A stretch of 64,000 nt of DNA from Bacillus sp. es.034 (GTDB lineage: Bacteria > Bacillota > Bacilli > Bacillales > Bacillaceae_B). Positions 52,901-61,373 of this stretch are shown one piece after another (position 1 is the stretch's first letter; the number at the start of each line of letters is the position of its first letter). The notes under the pieces are model-generated. The model saw only the letters and a program-made list of their open reading frames with translations. It made no database searches and was not told where the DNA came from. The position numbers and the translations under genes are program-made. The stretch lies in assembly GCF_002563655.1 (NCBI RefSeq), contig NZ_PDIY01000001.1:3198001-3262000 (forward strand), given 5' to 3'.

Positions 52901-52929
52901 AAGAGCGTCAACATTATGTCGACGCTCTT
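52901..52929 (-). terminator. Terminator overlapping the vanZ-like stop
   Basis: Perfect 9-bp stem AAGAGCGTC / GACGCTCTT (52901-52909 and 52921-52929), with TTATTG after it on the minus strand. The first stem base pairs lie within the last codon and stop of the VanZ gene. Confidence 0.75.
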
Positions 52930-53479
52930 ACTTGATTTTCTTATTGATTTTCAACAATGTGTAGATATAGCGAGCGATGACGAAGAGGATACCTCCTATG
53001 AACGCTCCCATTGTGTTCATCATCCAATCATCAATATCCGTTGCTCTTCCTAAAGGCAAATAGTATTGAGCCAACTCAATTGCAAATGAAAAGATTCCCC
53101 CAAGGAAAGTGACCATCAATATCAATTGTTTCGATTGTCTTATCCACCAGGCAAGAAAAAACGTGAAGGGAATAAACAATATTATATTGGCAATGAGATT
53201 ACGGATCGGCACATCCAAATGATTACGGTACATTAGATTCAACTTTAAATTGGAGAAAGGATCGAAATTCACAGATCCCTCTGAAACGTTTTTCACTGGA
53301 GTCAAGGTGATCAGACAGATGCCACCAATTGAAATACACGTAAATAATACAGGGAGTAAGTTCAGCCACCTGCCCTTGCCCTTTCTTTTCTTCCAAAAGG
53401 AGGTCGCAAAGATAAGGGTAACCGTCACAATGATCATAATTGGAAGCACCCAGCCAAATGCGCCCCATAACTCTTTCAT
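52928..53479 (-). CDS. VanZ-family membrane protein
   Basis: A 183-residue membrane protein with four to five helices. It has the VanZ core: ITLTPVKN, then NFDPFSNL, RNLIANIILFIPFTFFLAW, a FAIELAQYYLPLGRATDIDDWMMNTMGAFIGG block with the conserved Glu, Arg and Asp residues. VanZ gives low-level teicoplanin resistance by an unknown mechanism; many relatives are housekeeping membrane proteins. The ATG follows AGGATAGGA. It is downstream of selB's strand neighbour but separated by about 90 bases with no clear operon link. Confidence 0.85.
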   Translation of the reverse strand: MKELWGAFGWVLPIMIIVTVTLIFATSFWKKRKGKGRWLNLLPVLFTCISIGGICLITLTPVKNVSEGSVNFDPFSNLKLNLMYRNHLDVPIRNLIANIILFIPFTFFLAWWIRQSKQLILMVTFLGGIFSFAIELAQYYLPLGRATDIDDWMMNTMGAFIGGILFVIARYIYTLLKINKKIK

Positions 53480-53571
53480 AATTTCCTATCCTACTTTCTA
53501 CTATGCCACAGTATGATTAGCAGCAATTTACTTTATTTATGTTGATCAACGGACATATACTTCCTTCCCAC

Positions 53572-55461
53572 TCATTCTTTATCCTTAAAGCCAATCCATT
53601 TTCGTTTCCCTTCTATGCGAAGAGTCAGCCCTTCTTTATCAAGCTTTTCTAAAAATGGAATCATGTATTTTCTGGATAATCCCAGTACTTCTTTCGCTTC
53701 ACCTACCTGAAATACATCATCTGTATGCTTCCTCAGGCGGATGGTGGCGTCGTTAAACACCCAAAAGGAATAAGCTTTCTTTTCGTCCAGGGGTACTATT
53801 TTCTTCTCCTGTACGAAGAATCGAGTGAAGTCCGCTTGCCACTTCTCCGGTATTCCTACCTGCTCAAAATACTCTTCCATGTCTTTTACCTGTGTGCCGT
53901 CCCTTTCCAGTAAATCGAGAAGCTGATTGCATCGCTTCTCCCATGCAGGCGGCAGATGGGGGGTGAATCCAACTAAATGGACGAGACCTTTTCCCTCGAC
54001 CCAATTCCCGTCCTCCAACACATAATCTGCCAGACTTTCAGGATACTCACTCAAGCGTTGCTTCAATTCTGCACGATTGACTCCCTTTAATAAAGGGAAT
54101 TTTTCATGAAACGTCAAGAGGAAATGACTAATCGCATTCCGGCATTCTTTAACGATTTTACAATGGGTTATGGTTGAATCAGAAAGTTGAATCCACTCTT
54201 GTTCCAGGAGTAACTCAGTCATACATTCTTCTGAAAGGGATCCTTTCTTTTTCAACGTTTCCCTATCAAGGGATTTATATCGATCAAGTACTCTTAGTGC
54301 CCGTTCACCCGGGGTTCCTTCAACCAGGGATTTAAGGTAGCCGATCGTTTCTTCTCCAAACCGGTAATTGCCCCCGTTTGGCTGTATGATCCACCCTCCA
54401 CCGATGGTTTCAACCGGTGAGGGCCTCCTGACAATAAAACGATCTCCCCGTTTAACCATGATGGATTCATCAAGGCGTATCTGGCATAGAATCATGTCGG
54501 TGTCTATACCTGCATCCACTTTATTTCGATCAAAGAAGACAAGCTTCCCCAAGACCTCAGAAGTACCTGTATGGATCATGACCCGCATTCTCTGTTTGAT
54601 TTCATATCGGACAGTATGTAGCACGTGTATGCAAACGTCAATTGTGTTTGTCATAAAAAGGTGAGGCGATGAGACAAGTACATTTCCCCGTTTAACGGAT
54701 CTATGGTCCACACCGGGGAGATTGACAGCAGCCCGTTGACCGGCATATCCCTTTTCTGCCTTACGGTGGTGAACCTGAATTTGTTTCGCTTTTGTATGTA
54801 TTCCCAGCGGTAGAATGGTCAGATCCTGACCCGTTTCCAGACTTCCTTCATAAATCGTTCCTCTCACCACCGTTCCCTGCCCCTTTACAGTAAAGACCTG
54901 ATCAACAGGTAATCGAAATTCCCCGGCAGTATTCCTTGAAGGCAGACCTTTTAATGAGGAAATGATGGTTTCTTTAAGAGCCTTCACTCCTTCGCCTGTT
55001 AAACCGTCTGCTGAAAGAACGGGAGAGCCTTCAAATACGGTACCCTTCAATTCTTCGATGACTTCTTCCCGGGCCATCTCTCTTAAATCTTCTTCAACTT
55101 TAGAAATTTTCGTCAAGACGACAATGCAATGACTTATTCCAAGAAGGGACAGAATATCAAGATGCTCTTTCGTTTGCGGCATCACTCCTTCATCAGCTGC
55201 AACTGCGAGTACAACAAGGTCGATTCCCGCTACACCTGCAATCATTTGACGGATGAAACGTTCATGACCCGGCACATCCACTACAGAAATCTCAATCGTA
55301 TCATCCTCATACAAAGGGGCGAATCCAGGTTCAATTGAGATACTCCGCTCCTTTTCCTCTTTAAGCCGATCGGTGTCAACCAAAGTCAGTGCCTTTGTGA
55401 GAGTGGTTTTTCCATGATCGATATGCCCGGCCATCCCAATCGTGTAATGGTCCTTTCTCAT
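53572..55461 (-). CDS. selB: SelB-type selenocysteine elongation factor, altered G4 motif
   Basis: A 629-residue translational GTPase: G1 GHIDHGKTTL (residues about 10-19), G3 DVPGHE, EF-Tu-like domains 2 and 3, then C-terminal winged-helix repeats that read SECIS elements (FQVGEAKEVLGLSRKYMIPFLEKLDKEGLTLR). SelB delivers Sec-tRNA to UGA codons. The G4 motif, usually NKxD/TKxD, reads LTKIS here, so the guanine-specificity aspartate is missing. No selA, selD or tRNA-Sec is visible in this window. ATG 55461 gives a normal N-terminus; the longer frame overlaps a small membrane protein gene. It may be a functional variant or a decaying gene. Confidence 0.85.
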   Translation of the reverse strand: MRKDHYTIGMAGHIDHGKTTLTKALTLVDTDRLKEEKERSISIEPGFAPLYEDDTIEISVVDVPGHERFIRQMIAGVAGIDLVVLAVAADEGVMPQTKEHLDILSLLGISHCIVVLTKISKVEEDLREMAREEVIEELKGTVFEGSPVLSADGLTGEGVKALKETIISSLKGLPSRNTAGEFRLPVDQVFTVKGQGTVVRGTIYEGSLETGQDLTILPLGIHTKAKQIQVHHRKAEKGYAGQRAAVNLPGVDHRSVKRGNVLVSSPHLFMTNTIDVCIHVLHTVRYEIKQRMRVMIHTGTSEVLGKLVFFDRNKVDAGIDTDMILCQIRLDESIMVKRGDRFIVRRPSPVETIGGGWIIQPNGGNYRFGEETIGYLKSLVEGTPGERALRVLDRYKSLDRETLKKKGSLSEECMTELLLEQEWIQLSDSTITHCKIVKECRNAISHFLLTFHEKFPLLKGVNRAELKQRLSEYPESLADYVLEDGNWVEGKGLVHLVGFTPHLPPAWEKRCNQLLDLLERDGTQVKDMEEYFEQVGIPEKWQADFTRFFVQEKKIVPLDEKKAYSFWVFNDATIRLRKHTDDVFQVGEAKEVLGLSRKYMIPFLEKLDKEGLTLRIEGKRKWIGFKDKE

Positions 55462-55475
55462 CCTCTCACCACTTT

Positions 55476-55652
55476 CTATCTTTTCTTCTTGAATCTGAAT
55501 ACCAGTACCCCTGCCATGATAGCAAAACAAACGGCAAACAGAACTCCTTTCCATACTTCCCCATCTGAAAAGGATTTCACCACCCATATAAAAATGAATA
55601 ATGTGATCAGTATATCAACTATCAGCATTCCCTTAGAATTTCGAATTTGCAC
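55476..55652 (-). CDS. Small membrane protein upstream of selB
   Basis: A 58-residue frame from GTG 55652 (50 residues from ATG 55628). It has two hydrophobic stretches, LIVDILITLFIFIWVV and GVLFAVCFAIMAGVLVF, and a basic tail RFKKKR. It fits neatly between the GNAT gene (12 bases) and selB (14 bases), so the three may be one operon. The ribosome site is not ideal for either start. No family recognised. Confidence 0.5.
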   Translation of the reverse strand: MQIRNSKGMLIVDILITLFIFIWVVKSFSDGEVWKGVLFAVCFAIMAGVLVFRFKKKR

Positions 55653-55664
55653 TCACCTGCTATT

Positions 55665-56204
55665 CTATAATTTAGCTGTAGATTCCTTAACATTATCATA
55701 TTCCCTCTTAACAGCACCACCCGGGCGAAATCTCGCCATGCAATATTCACCTGCAAAACGGCCGTTCTGGACAATGGAGCCATGTTTGAATCCCTCATTC
55801 TTAAATCCCAATTTTTCATATAGAGCTTTCGCTTTGGTGTTAACGTCTATGACAGTCAACTCAATCCGCTCAATCATCAACCAGTTATCCGCTAAATCAA
55901 TCGCGTTTTGAATGAGGCTGGTGCCGATTCCCCTTCCATGATATTGCTCATCTATAAATACGAATAAACTTCCCGTGTGGGCACGCCTGCCGAGGCCTTG
56001 GCTTAATCCGCAAAGCCCCACTACGATCCCATCCACTTCTGCTATAAAATCATGCTGGTTGGATGTAGGGTTCTTCAATCTCGATTCAAACTTCTCGACC
56101 CTTAAGCTAGGTAACGCGATGATATTGGGTAAAACCGTCTCTTGACGCATAATTTCTACTATTCTTTCTGCATCTTTCACTTCGATCGGACGAATTTTCA
56201 TCAT
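55665..56204 (-). CDS. GNAT N-acetyltransferase
   Basis: A 179-residue GNAT enzyme with CoA loop EQYHGRGIGTSLIQNAI (Q/R-x-x-G-x-G/A at residues about 90-100) and the strand-5 segment VIDVNTKAKALYEKLGFKNEG. The beta-4 region GSLFVFIDEQ is typical of the L-amino-acid or phosphinothricin-like branch. The start has GGGAG upstream, with two consecutive ATG codons. It is the first gene of a possible operon with the small membrane protein and selB. The acceptor is unknown. Confidence 0.82.
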   Translation of the reverse strand: MMKIRPIEVKDAERIVEIMRQETVLPNIIALPSLRVEKFESRLKNPTSNQHDFIAEVDGIVVGLCGLSQGLGRRAHTGSLFVFIDEQYHGRGIGTSLIQNAIDLADNWLMIERIELTVIDVNTKAKALYEKLGFKNEGFKHGSIVQNGRFAGEYCMARFRPGGAVKREYDNVKESTAKL

Positions 56205-56268
56205 GTCAACTCCCAGTCCTTTTCATCATTATAATCGTTAGCATCCTAATATTGGAATGTGAAATCTC

Positions 56269-56302
56269 AAAAAAAAAGAGAATCACTCATCCTGTGATTC
56301 TC
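56269..56302 (-). terminator. Terminator after the SCO gene
   Basis: Perfect 9-bp stem GAGAATCAC / GTGATTCTC followed on the minus strand by nine T. Confidence 0.85.
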
Positions 56303-56312
56303 GCAGAAGGAT

Positions 56313-56909
56313 TTATTCAGATCCTTCTTTAATTAATGTTTCCATATCCTGAACGATTTCATCATACGGAACATCACTGTTGCCACTGTACGTTTTAACG
56401 ACGGTGCCTTCCTGGTTCACCAGATAGAAGCTGGTCCCATGAATCATCTGATCGGAATTGGGGTCGTCCGCTACGATTGAACGGAAGGAGTGTTCCGCAA
56501 GGTCCTTCACTTCATCGAATTCGTAGCCGGTTAACAGCTCCCATTTACTTGTGTCTGCTTCAAAATTTGATATGTACTCTTTTAATGCGTCAGGTGTATC
56601 TGTTTCCGGATCCACACTGAAGGAAACGATTTTATAATCCTTTACCCCTTCTTCTTTTAACTTCTTTTGCAGCTTTGTCAAGTTGAAGGTCATTGGCGGG
56701 CAAACTGTTTCGCAACTGGTAAAGATGAAGTCGGCGATCCAGACCTGTCCCTTTAAATCTTTTAAGCTGACTTGTTTATTGTTCTGATTCGTATAGGAAA
56801 ATTCCTTCACTTCATAATCCGTTTCTGCTTGAAAGTCACTGTTGCTGCAACCTGCAAGGAGTACCCCGATGATGGTCATCACCACAATGAATGTTTTGGT
56901 TTTTGACAT
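56313..56909 (-). CDS. SCO-family copper-binding lipoprotein
   Basis: A 198-residue thioredoxin-fold lipoprotein. The signal ends with the lipobox LLAGC, so it is anchored on the outer membrane face. The copper/redox motif is FTSCETVCPP (CxxxC), and the distal His is in QMIHGTSFYLV. SCO proteins, like B. subtilis YpmQ (BsSco), assist assembly of the CuA centre of cytochrome c oxidase. ATG 56909 is preceded by GGAGGAG; the longer frame upstream is untranslated leader. It is monocistronic. Confidence 0.9.
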   Translation of the reverse strand: MSKTKTFIVVMTIIGVLLAGCSNSDFQAETDYEVKEFSYTNQNNKQVSLKDLKGQVWIADFIFTSCETVCPPMTFNLTKLQKKLKEEGVKDYKIVSFSVDPETDTPDALKEYISNFEADTSKWELLTGYEFDEVKDLAEHSFRSIVADDPNSDQMIHGTSFYLVNQEGTVVKTYSGNSDVPYDEIVQDMETLIKEGSE

Positions 56910-57071
56910 CTTTATCTCCTCCGACTTTATCTGTCTCTCCCATTCTATGTTAGTAAAAAGAGGATAAAAAAACAATTCCTACTGATAAGATTCATTGTCT
57001 ATTTTGTGAAACCTCTGTTCCTGAGCTTATTTAATGAATGATGTACGCCTGGATTCCGATCTCAATAGCAT

Positions 57072-57368
57072 TTATTCTTCCCGCTCCTTCATCTTCTTCT
57101 TTGAAAAGAGATAATGCAGGGTGAACCCATGAACAACCATAATCGTTAGGAATGCAAGGAAATAATAGAATACTCCCATCACCCCGTCTGAAATGTCCTC
57201 TGTAATAAGCCACCATACAGATGCAAAGATAAGAAAAACAAATTGAAGGGCGACTCCTTCTAAAAATGGTTTCTTATAAGAATTGAAATCCAATAATCTC
57301 TTCCAGCTCCAACCGATCGCAATGACAGCAGATACTACTAATAACATGATATAAATGCTTATTTGCAC
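57072..57368 (-). CDS. Small membrane protein with three helices, unknown function
   Basis: A 98-residue protein with three hydrophobic helices (IYIMLLVVSAVIAIGW, ALQFVFLIFASVWWLI and VFYYFLAFLTIMVVHGF) and a charged C-terminus KKKMKEREE. It starts with GTG 57368, preceded by GGAGG ten bases earlier. I do not recognise a family. It lies between the SCO gene and the germination operon, on the same strand. Confidence 0.6.
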   Translation of the reverse strand: MQISIYIMLLVVSAVIAIGWSWKRLLDFNSYKKPFLEGVALQFVFLIFASVWWLITEDISDGVMGVFYYFLAFLTIMVVHGFTLHYLFSKKKMKEREE

Positions 57369-57477
57369 AGTGATTGTTCCTCCATTCCCTAATACCTACC
57401 TTCATGTTATGCAATCCAATTGGAAAAAGAAAGAGTAAAAGGAAATTTATTTGGAGATTTCCTTTTCTCTTTCTTTA

Positions 57478-58638
57478 TTATCTCGTTTCCTTGATATATC
57501 GATAGGCATTGAAATGTTTGATTTCAACTTTTACCTTTACTTTTTTTAGCGAACTGTCTGACAGGTAAAATCTGTCACCACTATTCTCCAAGTCATGATA
57601 CTTGTCAGGATGGGAACGGTACCACCGTCCACCCACATCGAATAAATCCATCTTTTTCTCGAAACCAAGTTGATAAACCTTTGTTATTTTTTCTTCTAAC
57701 GATTTCTGAAGCTTAGCATGTAATTCTTTGAAAGGCATATCATTTATCTTTTCTAACAATTCAGCTTCCACGCTTATTTCCAAAGAAAATTTCGGGAAAT
57801 TCGCGTGATCTTCATGATATTTCACTTTCGGTTCATCTGCTGTTAATTTAAATGTTGACAGGAGCTCACCTTCTTCATATAAGGCATAATCGAGAGAATT
57901 TTTCTTATTCTGAAGCCAGTCCACAGTCATGGAATCACTCGCCGAAATTTCCCCTTTGAATGTTTCATCTTGAAAGACACTATATCCATCCAGATAAAGA
58001 GAAGCGACTTCCCCATCTGCATGCCATGATTGCCGGTCGATTGTTATATTTGGAATCAGCGCAGTACCCATCGGTTCATAATATTCCCTTAAGAAGTGCA
58101 TCAAGCTCGTTGAATCGATGTCATTTTCGATTCCCTCTGATTTTTCTTCGGTCAGGAGAACCGTGTATACAGGCGGGTAATCAAATAATCCCTTCGCACT
58201 AAAAATATCTTCAATATTCGTATCTGTTACAAACAGTTCGAGGCTAGGCCTCAGGGAACGGTTTCTACCAACGTCCTCTAATACTTCTTTAAATTTATAC
58301 TTCAATAGATTCTTGGACAAGACAAGCGTTTTGGTGTGTCCAAAAAACAATGGCGGTCTCGTTACTTTATATAAGTTACTGACTGCCATGTTCAGGGTTT
58401 TCCCTTTTGCAGAGCCTACAAAGGTTGGTATCGGATCAGTTGATCTGCTTCCCTCTTGCTTCGCGACATTAGCAAAATTCAATCCCTGGATGTATGCAGT
58501 ATATTCATCTTTCGTTTCATCATAGTCCAAACCAATGGCGACAATATAGGTTAGGTCCTGGATATTTTTTGACCCTGTACAACCCGATAAAGCAAGCATC
58601 GAAAGAATGATCATGAACTTAGTTATCTTGTTGTTCAT
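57478..58638 (-). CDS. Ger(x)C-family spore germination lipoprotein
   Basis: A 386-residue lipoprotein of the GerAC family. The signal sequence ends with LALSGC (lipobox), the mature domain starts with NIQDLTYIVAIGLDYDETKDEYT, and the C-terminal VKVKVEIKHFNAYRYIKETR is normal. GerC-type proteins sit on the outer face of the spore inner membrane and complete the nutrient receptor. It is the third gene of a B-A-C operon and overlaps the end of the GerA-type gene by 20 bases. Confidence 0.9.
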   Translation of the reverse strand: MNNKITKFMIILSMLALSGCTGSKNIQDLTYIVAIGLDYDETKDEYTAYIQGLNFANVAKQEGSRSTDPIPTFVGSAKGKTLNMAVSNLYKVTRPPLFFGHTKTLVLSKNLLKYKFKEVLEDVGRNRSLRPSLELFVTDTNIEDIFSAKGLFDYPPVYTVLLTEEKSEGIENDIDSTSLMHFLREYYEPMGTALIPNITIDRQSWHADGEVASLYLDGYSVFQDETFKGEISASDSMTVDWLQNKKNSLDYALYEEGELLSTFKLTADEPKVKYHEDHANFPKFSLEISVEAELLEKINDMPFKELHAKLQKSLEEKITKVYQLGFEKKMDLFDVGGRWYRSHPDKYHDLENSGDRFYLSDSSLKKVKVKVEIKHFNAYRYIKETR

Positions 58639-60096
58639 TTGAATGATTACCTTTCCTCGTTTGGTCTACGGGGTTAGTGGAAGAGGTTCGCTGCTTATAG
58701 AACTGGATCGGCATCCTGAGAAAGGATCGTATGACTTCGTTCCATCCAATAGGAGCAACCGTCCCTAAATAAGGTGCTCCAAAAGATGAGAGGGTGGACA
58801 AGTAAATGACCGTCATGATGAAGATCATGACTACACCAAATAAGCCAAAGAACGTACTTATCAGTAACACAATAAACCTCAGGACCGTTGTTCCATATTT
58901 AAGGGATTGATTGACGAGAGTAAAGGACGATATATACGTTATCGCACCAATGACCAGCATGGTGGGAGATGTCATTCCTGCCCTGATGGCCGCATCCCCT
59001 ACAATCAATCCTCCCAATACCGAAACGGTTTGTCCGATTGCCCTCGGAAGACGTACACCCGCTTCATTGAAGAACTCGAATAAAAACAGGACAATGAACA
59101 TTTCCACCGGTGCTGACAGAGGCAGTCCGAACCGGGACATCGAGATGGTTGCGACAAGCAGATAAGGGATTTGTTCAATATTATAGGCGGAGAACGCCAC
59201 CCAAAGTCCTGGTAAAAATGCAGAAATTAATATTCCCACCATCCTTATGATTCTTTCAAGGGACACATACACATAATTGATGCTTGAGTCTTCCGGCGAC
59301 TTAATCTGCAGTAATAAGTTGACCGGCGCTATAGAAATAGTCGGAAAACCATCTACAATCAGTGCAAATCTTCCTTGATTCAACGAGTCTACGATAAAAT
59401 CAGTCTGCCTGTATAATCAAAGCTTGTAAATATCGAATAAGGATTATCATCTAAAAGTGATTCAAGATGTTGATTTCCCGTCAATACGTCGATGTCTATC
59501 TGATCAAGCCTAGTGTATAATTCATTCAACACACTCTTATCGATGACATCATCCAGATACAAAATTGCTATGTCAGTGTGAGACCTGGTTCCAATTTTAT
59601 ACTTTTCCACACAAAGGGAGGAGGTGAACAATCTCCTTCTAATTAGAGAAATATTTGTATTCAAGTCTTCAACGAAACCGTCTTTAGGTCCCCGAATCGA
59701 TGTTTCCAAAGATGATTCTTCCGGCAATCTTTTCGGTAGATTTCCTGCGTGGATGGATAAAACCCTTTCTTCAACAAAGAAGAGGACAAATCCTGAAAAT
59801 AGAGCGGAAGCCAATTCTTCAATGGAGCCCTGGGTGATTTCCTCTGCCTGAAACAAACTCATGATTTTTTCTGCAAAGGTTATATGCGGGACTTCTTCAA
59901 TCTTCGGAATAATAAATTGATCCAGATAATGCCGGTCCACCAGGCTATCAAAATAAACGATGGTCGTTTCCGTTCCATGAAAGAGATGGACCTTTATCAC
60001 CAGATCCTGACTGTGTGAGAATAATTGCCTCACTTCTTCCAGGGTGTCTCCTTTTGATTCCTTACTTGTTGTCTTTTCTTTAGAGGCTTTCTTCAT
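58619..60096 (-). pseudogene. GerA-family spore germination protein, frameshifted
   Basis: The two frames together make a GerAA-type receptor subunit of normal size (about 490 residues). The N-terminal soluble domain is read from ATG 60096 (RVLSIHAGNLPKRLPEESS, ETSIRGPKDGFVEDLNTNISL) and stops at 59389. The C-terminal membrane domain continues in another frame (NQGRFALIVDGFPTISIAP, FVVLLISTFF). At about 59403 the sequence reads GGCAGACTGATTTT where an extra C would restore GRPDFIVDSLNQGRF. A one-base deletion (or an assembly error) therefore breaks the gene. GerB and GerC in the same operon are intact. Confidence 0.85.
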
Positions 60097-60151
60097 TGAA
60101 AACATCCTTTACTTAACTCGCTCTGTTTTTATTCATAGTAAATCCATCTTT

Positions 60152-61231
60152 TTATTTTACCAATCGTAAAATGATGGCTGAAACGATGATTTGACCCATG
60201 AAGAGGATGACCGTCAGTGGAAAAAATATATTAAACAAAAACATATAAAAATCATATGTATCAATTTTGAACAGCGACAATCCGAAAAAGATGATAAAAA
60301 TCGGTATTAATATCTTTAAAGAGATCCGATGTTGATCCTTCTTTTTAATAAGGAGTGCACCCAATAGGAACATAAATAGACTGATTCTGATCAATGCCCC
60401 ACTCAGCCACTGATAGAGGGCAAAGAAATCCAGATGGGTGATGAATTCCCCTATGGAAAGAATCCTCCATTGCTCATAGGCAGGGTACCTCAAGTTCGCT
60501 GATTCTACTGGTCCGAATTCCATTATGGATGCTGTAAGGGGACCGAACATCAGTCCCATAAAGATCAAGCCAAGAACGATTAGATGATGAACCTTCATTT
60601 TCCCCTCACTATATGGCTGTATCAAGACAATCAAATATAGCTCGAGCAGTCCGCTCAATACATAAATCATTCCTTTTATGATCGGCTCATATCCGTTGCT
60701 CATGATTGGAAACAATAAGCTTGGATCCTTTAAATTCGTATTTGTAATCGCAATGAAAAAACCGAAGATCATGACAAGGGGTAACAATATCCCGCTGGCG
60801 ATTGCCATGTGTTTAATCCCGGCCCAAGTGATCAGGAAACAAATGATAAAAATACCTCCCCAAATAATGAAAGAAGGCACATCCGCCAGGAAATAAGCAC
60901 TTAGCCATAGTATTAAATCAACAAAGGTTATGTATGCACTTGAGAGTAAAAATAAGCCGATGGGTAGAGAAAATAATAAGACTGCCCATCTCGGCCATTT
61001 CTGTTGAAGCAAATGAAAGAAGCCTTCCTTAGGGGAGTGCTTGATGATGTAAAAGATTAGAAACGTCATGAGAAGGAGTATGGGATAGGCGGCAAGGATG
61101 CTGACCCACCCATCCCGCCCGGCTGCCTGAAAGATACTCGGAATCAACATGACGTGATTTAATAAGCCTGTTGAGAGGATCAACAGCAACAGTAACTGTC
61201 TCGGGATTAAGATCTGACGAATATTCTTCAT
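60152..61231 (-). CDS. GerB-family spore germination permease
   Basis: A 359-residue integral membrane protein of the GerAB/endospore germination permease family (APC superfamily). About ten helices are present, starting at ILIPRQLLLLLILSTGLLNHVMLIP, with the family features GRDGWVSILAAYPILLLM and the later YPAYEQWRILSIGEFI. GerB subunits bind the germinant amino acid or sugar. It is the first gene of the operon; the order B-A-C differs from the classical A-B-C. The ATG follows GGAGAG. The partner GerA gene downstream is frameshifted. Confidence 0.9.
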   Translation of the reverse strand: MKNIRQILIPRQLLLLLILSTGLLNHVMLIPSIFQAAGRDGWVSILAAYPILLLMTFLIFYIIKHSPKEGFFHLLQQKWPRWAVLLFSLPIGLFLLSSAYITFVDLILWLSAYFLADVPSFIIWGGIFIICFLITWAGIKHMAIASGILLPLVMIFGFFIAITNTNLKDPSLLFPIMSNGYEPIIKGMIYVLSGLLELYLIVLIQPYSEGKMKVHHLIVLGLIFMGLMFGPLTASIMEFGPVESANLRYPAYEQWRILSIGEFITHLDFFALYQWLSGALIRISLFMFLLGALLIKKKDQHRISLKILIPIFIIFFGLSLFKIDTYDFYMFLFNIFFPLTVILFMGQIIVSAIILRLVK

Positions 61232-61327
61232 TTGAACTCTCCACTTGATTAGTCGTTTTCCTCTATTTATGTCCCAGTTACCGTGTTTAAAAACATCATA
61301 AAGGGATCGACTAATTAAATTTCATAT

Positions 61328-61362
61328 AAAAAAGGTCAAGGATGAAGATCCTTGACCTTTTT
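61328..61362 (-). terminator. Terminator after sbcC
   Basis: AAAAAGGTCAAGGAT / ATCCTTGACCTTTTT, a perfect 15-bp stem with a 4-base loop, A- and T-rich on the outside. Confidence 0.9.
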
Positions 61363-61373
61363 CTTGAGTGGTC

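Noticed and set aside
52928..53479. VanZ gene as evidence of a glycopeptide resistance cluster
   Set aside because: No vanA/H/X/R/S-type genes are nearby; isolated VanZ-family proteins are common in Bacilli.
58619..59383. The C-terminal GerA part as an independent gene starting with TTG
   Set aside because: It begins inside a conserved block, lacks a ribosome site, and a one-base insertion joins it to the upstream frame.
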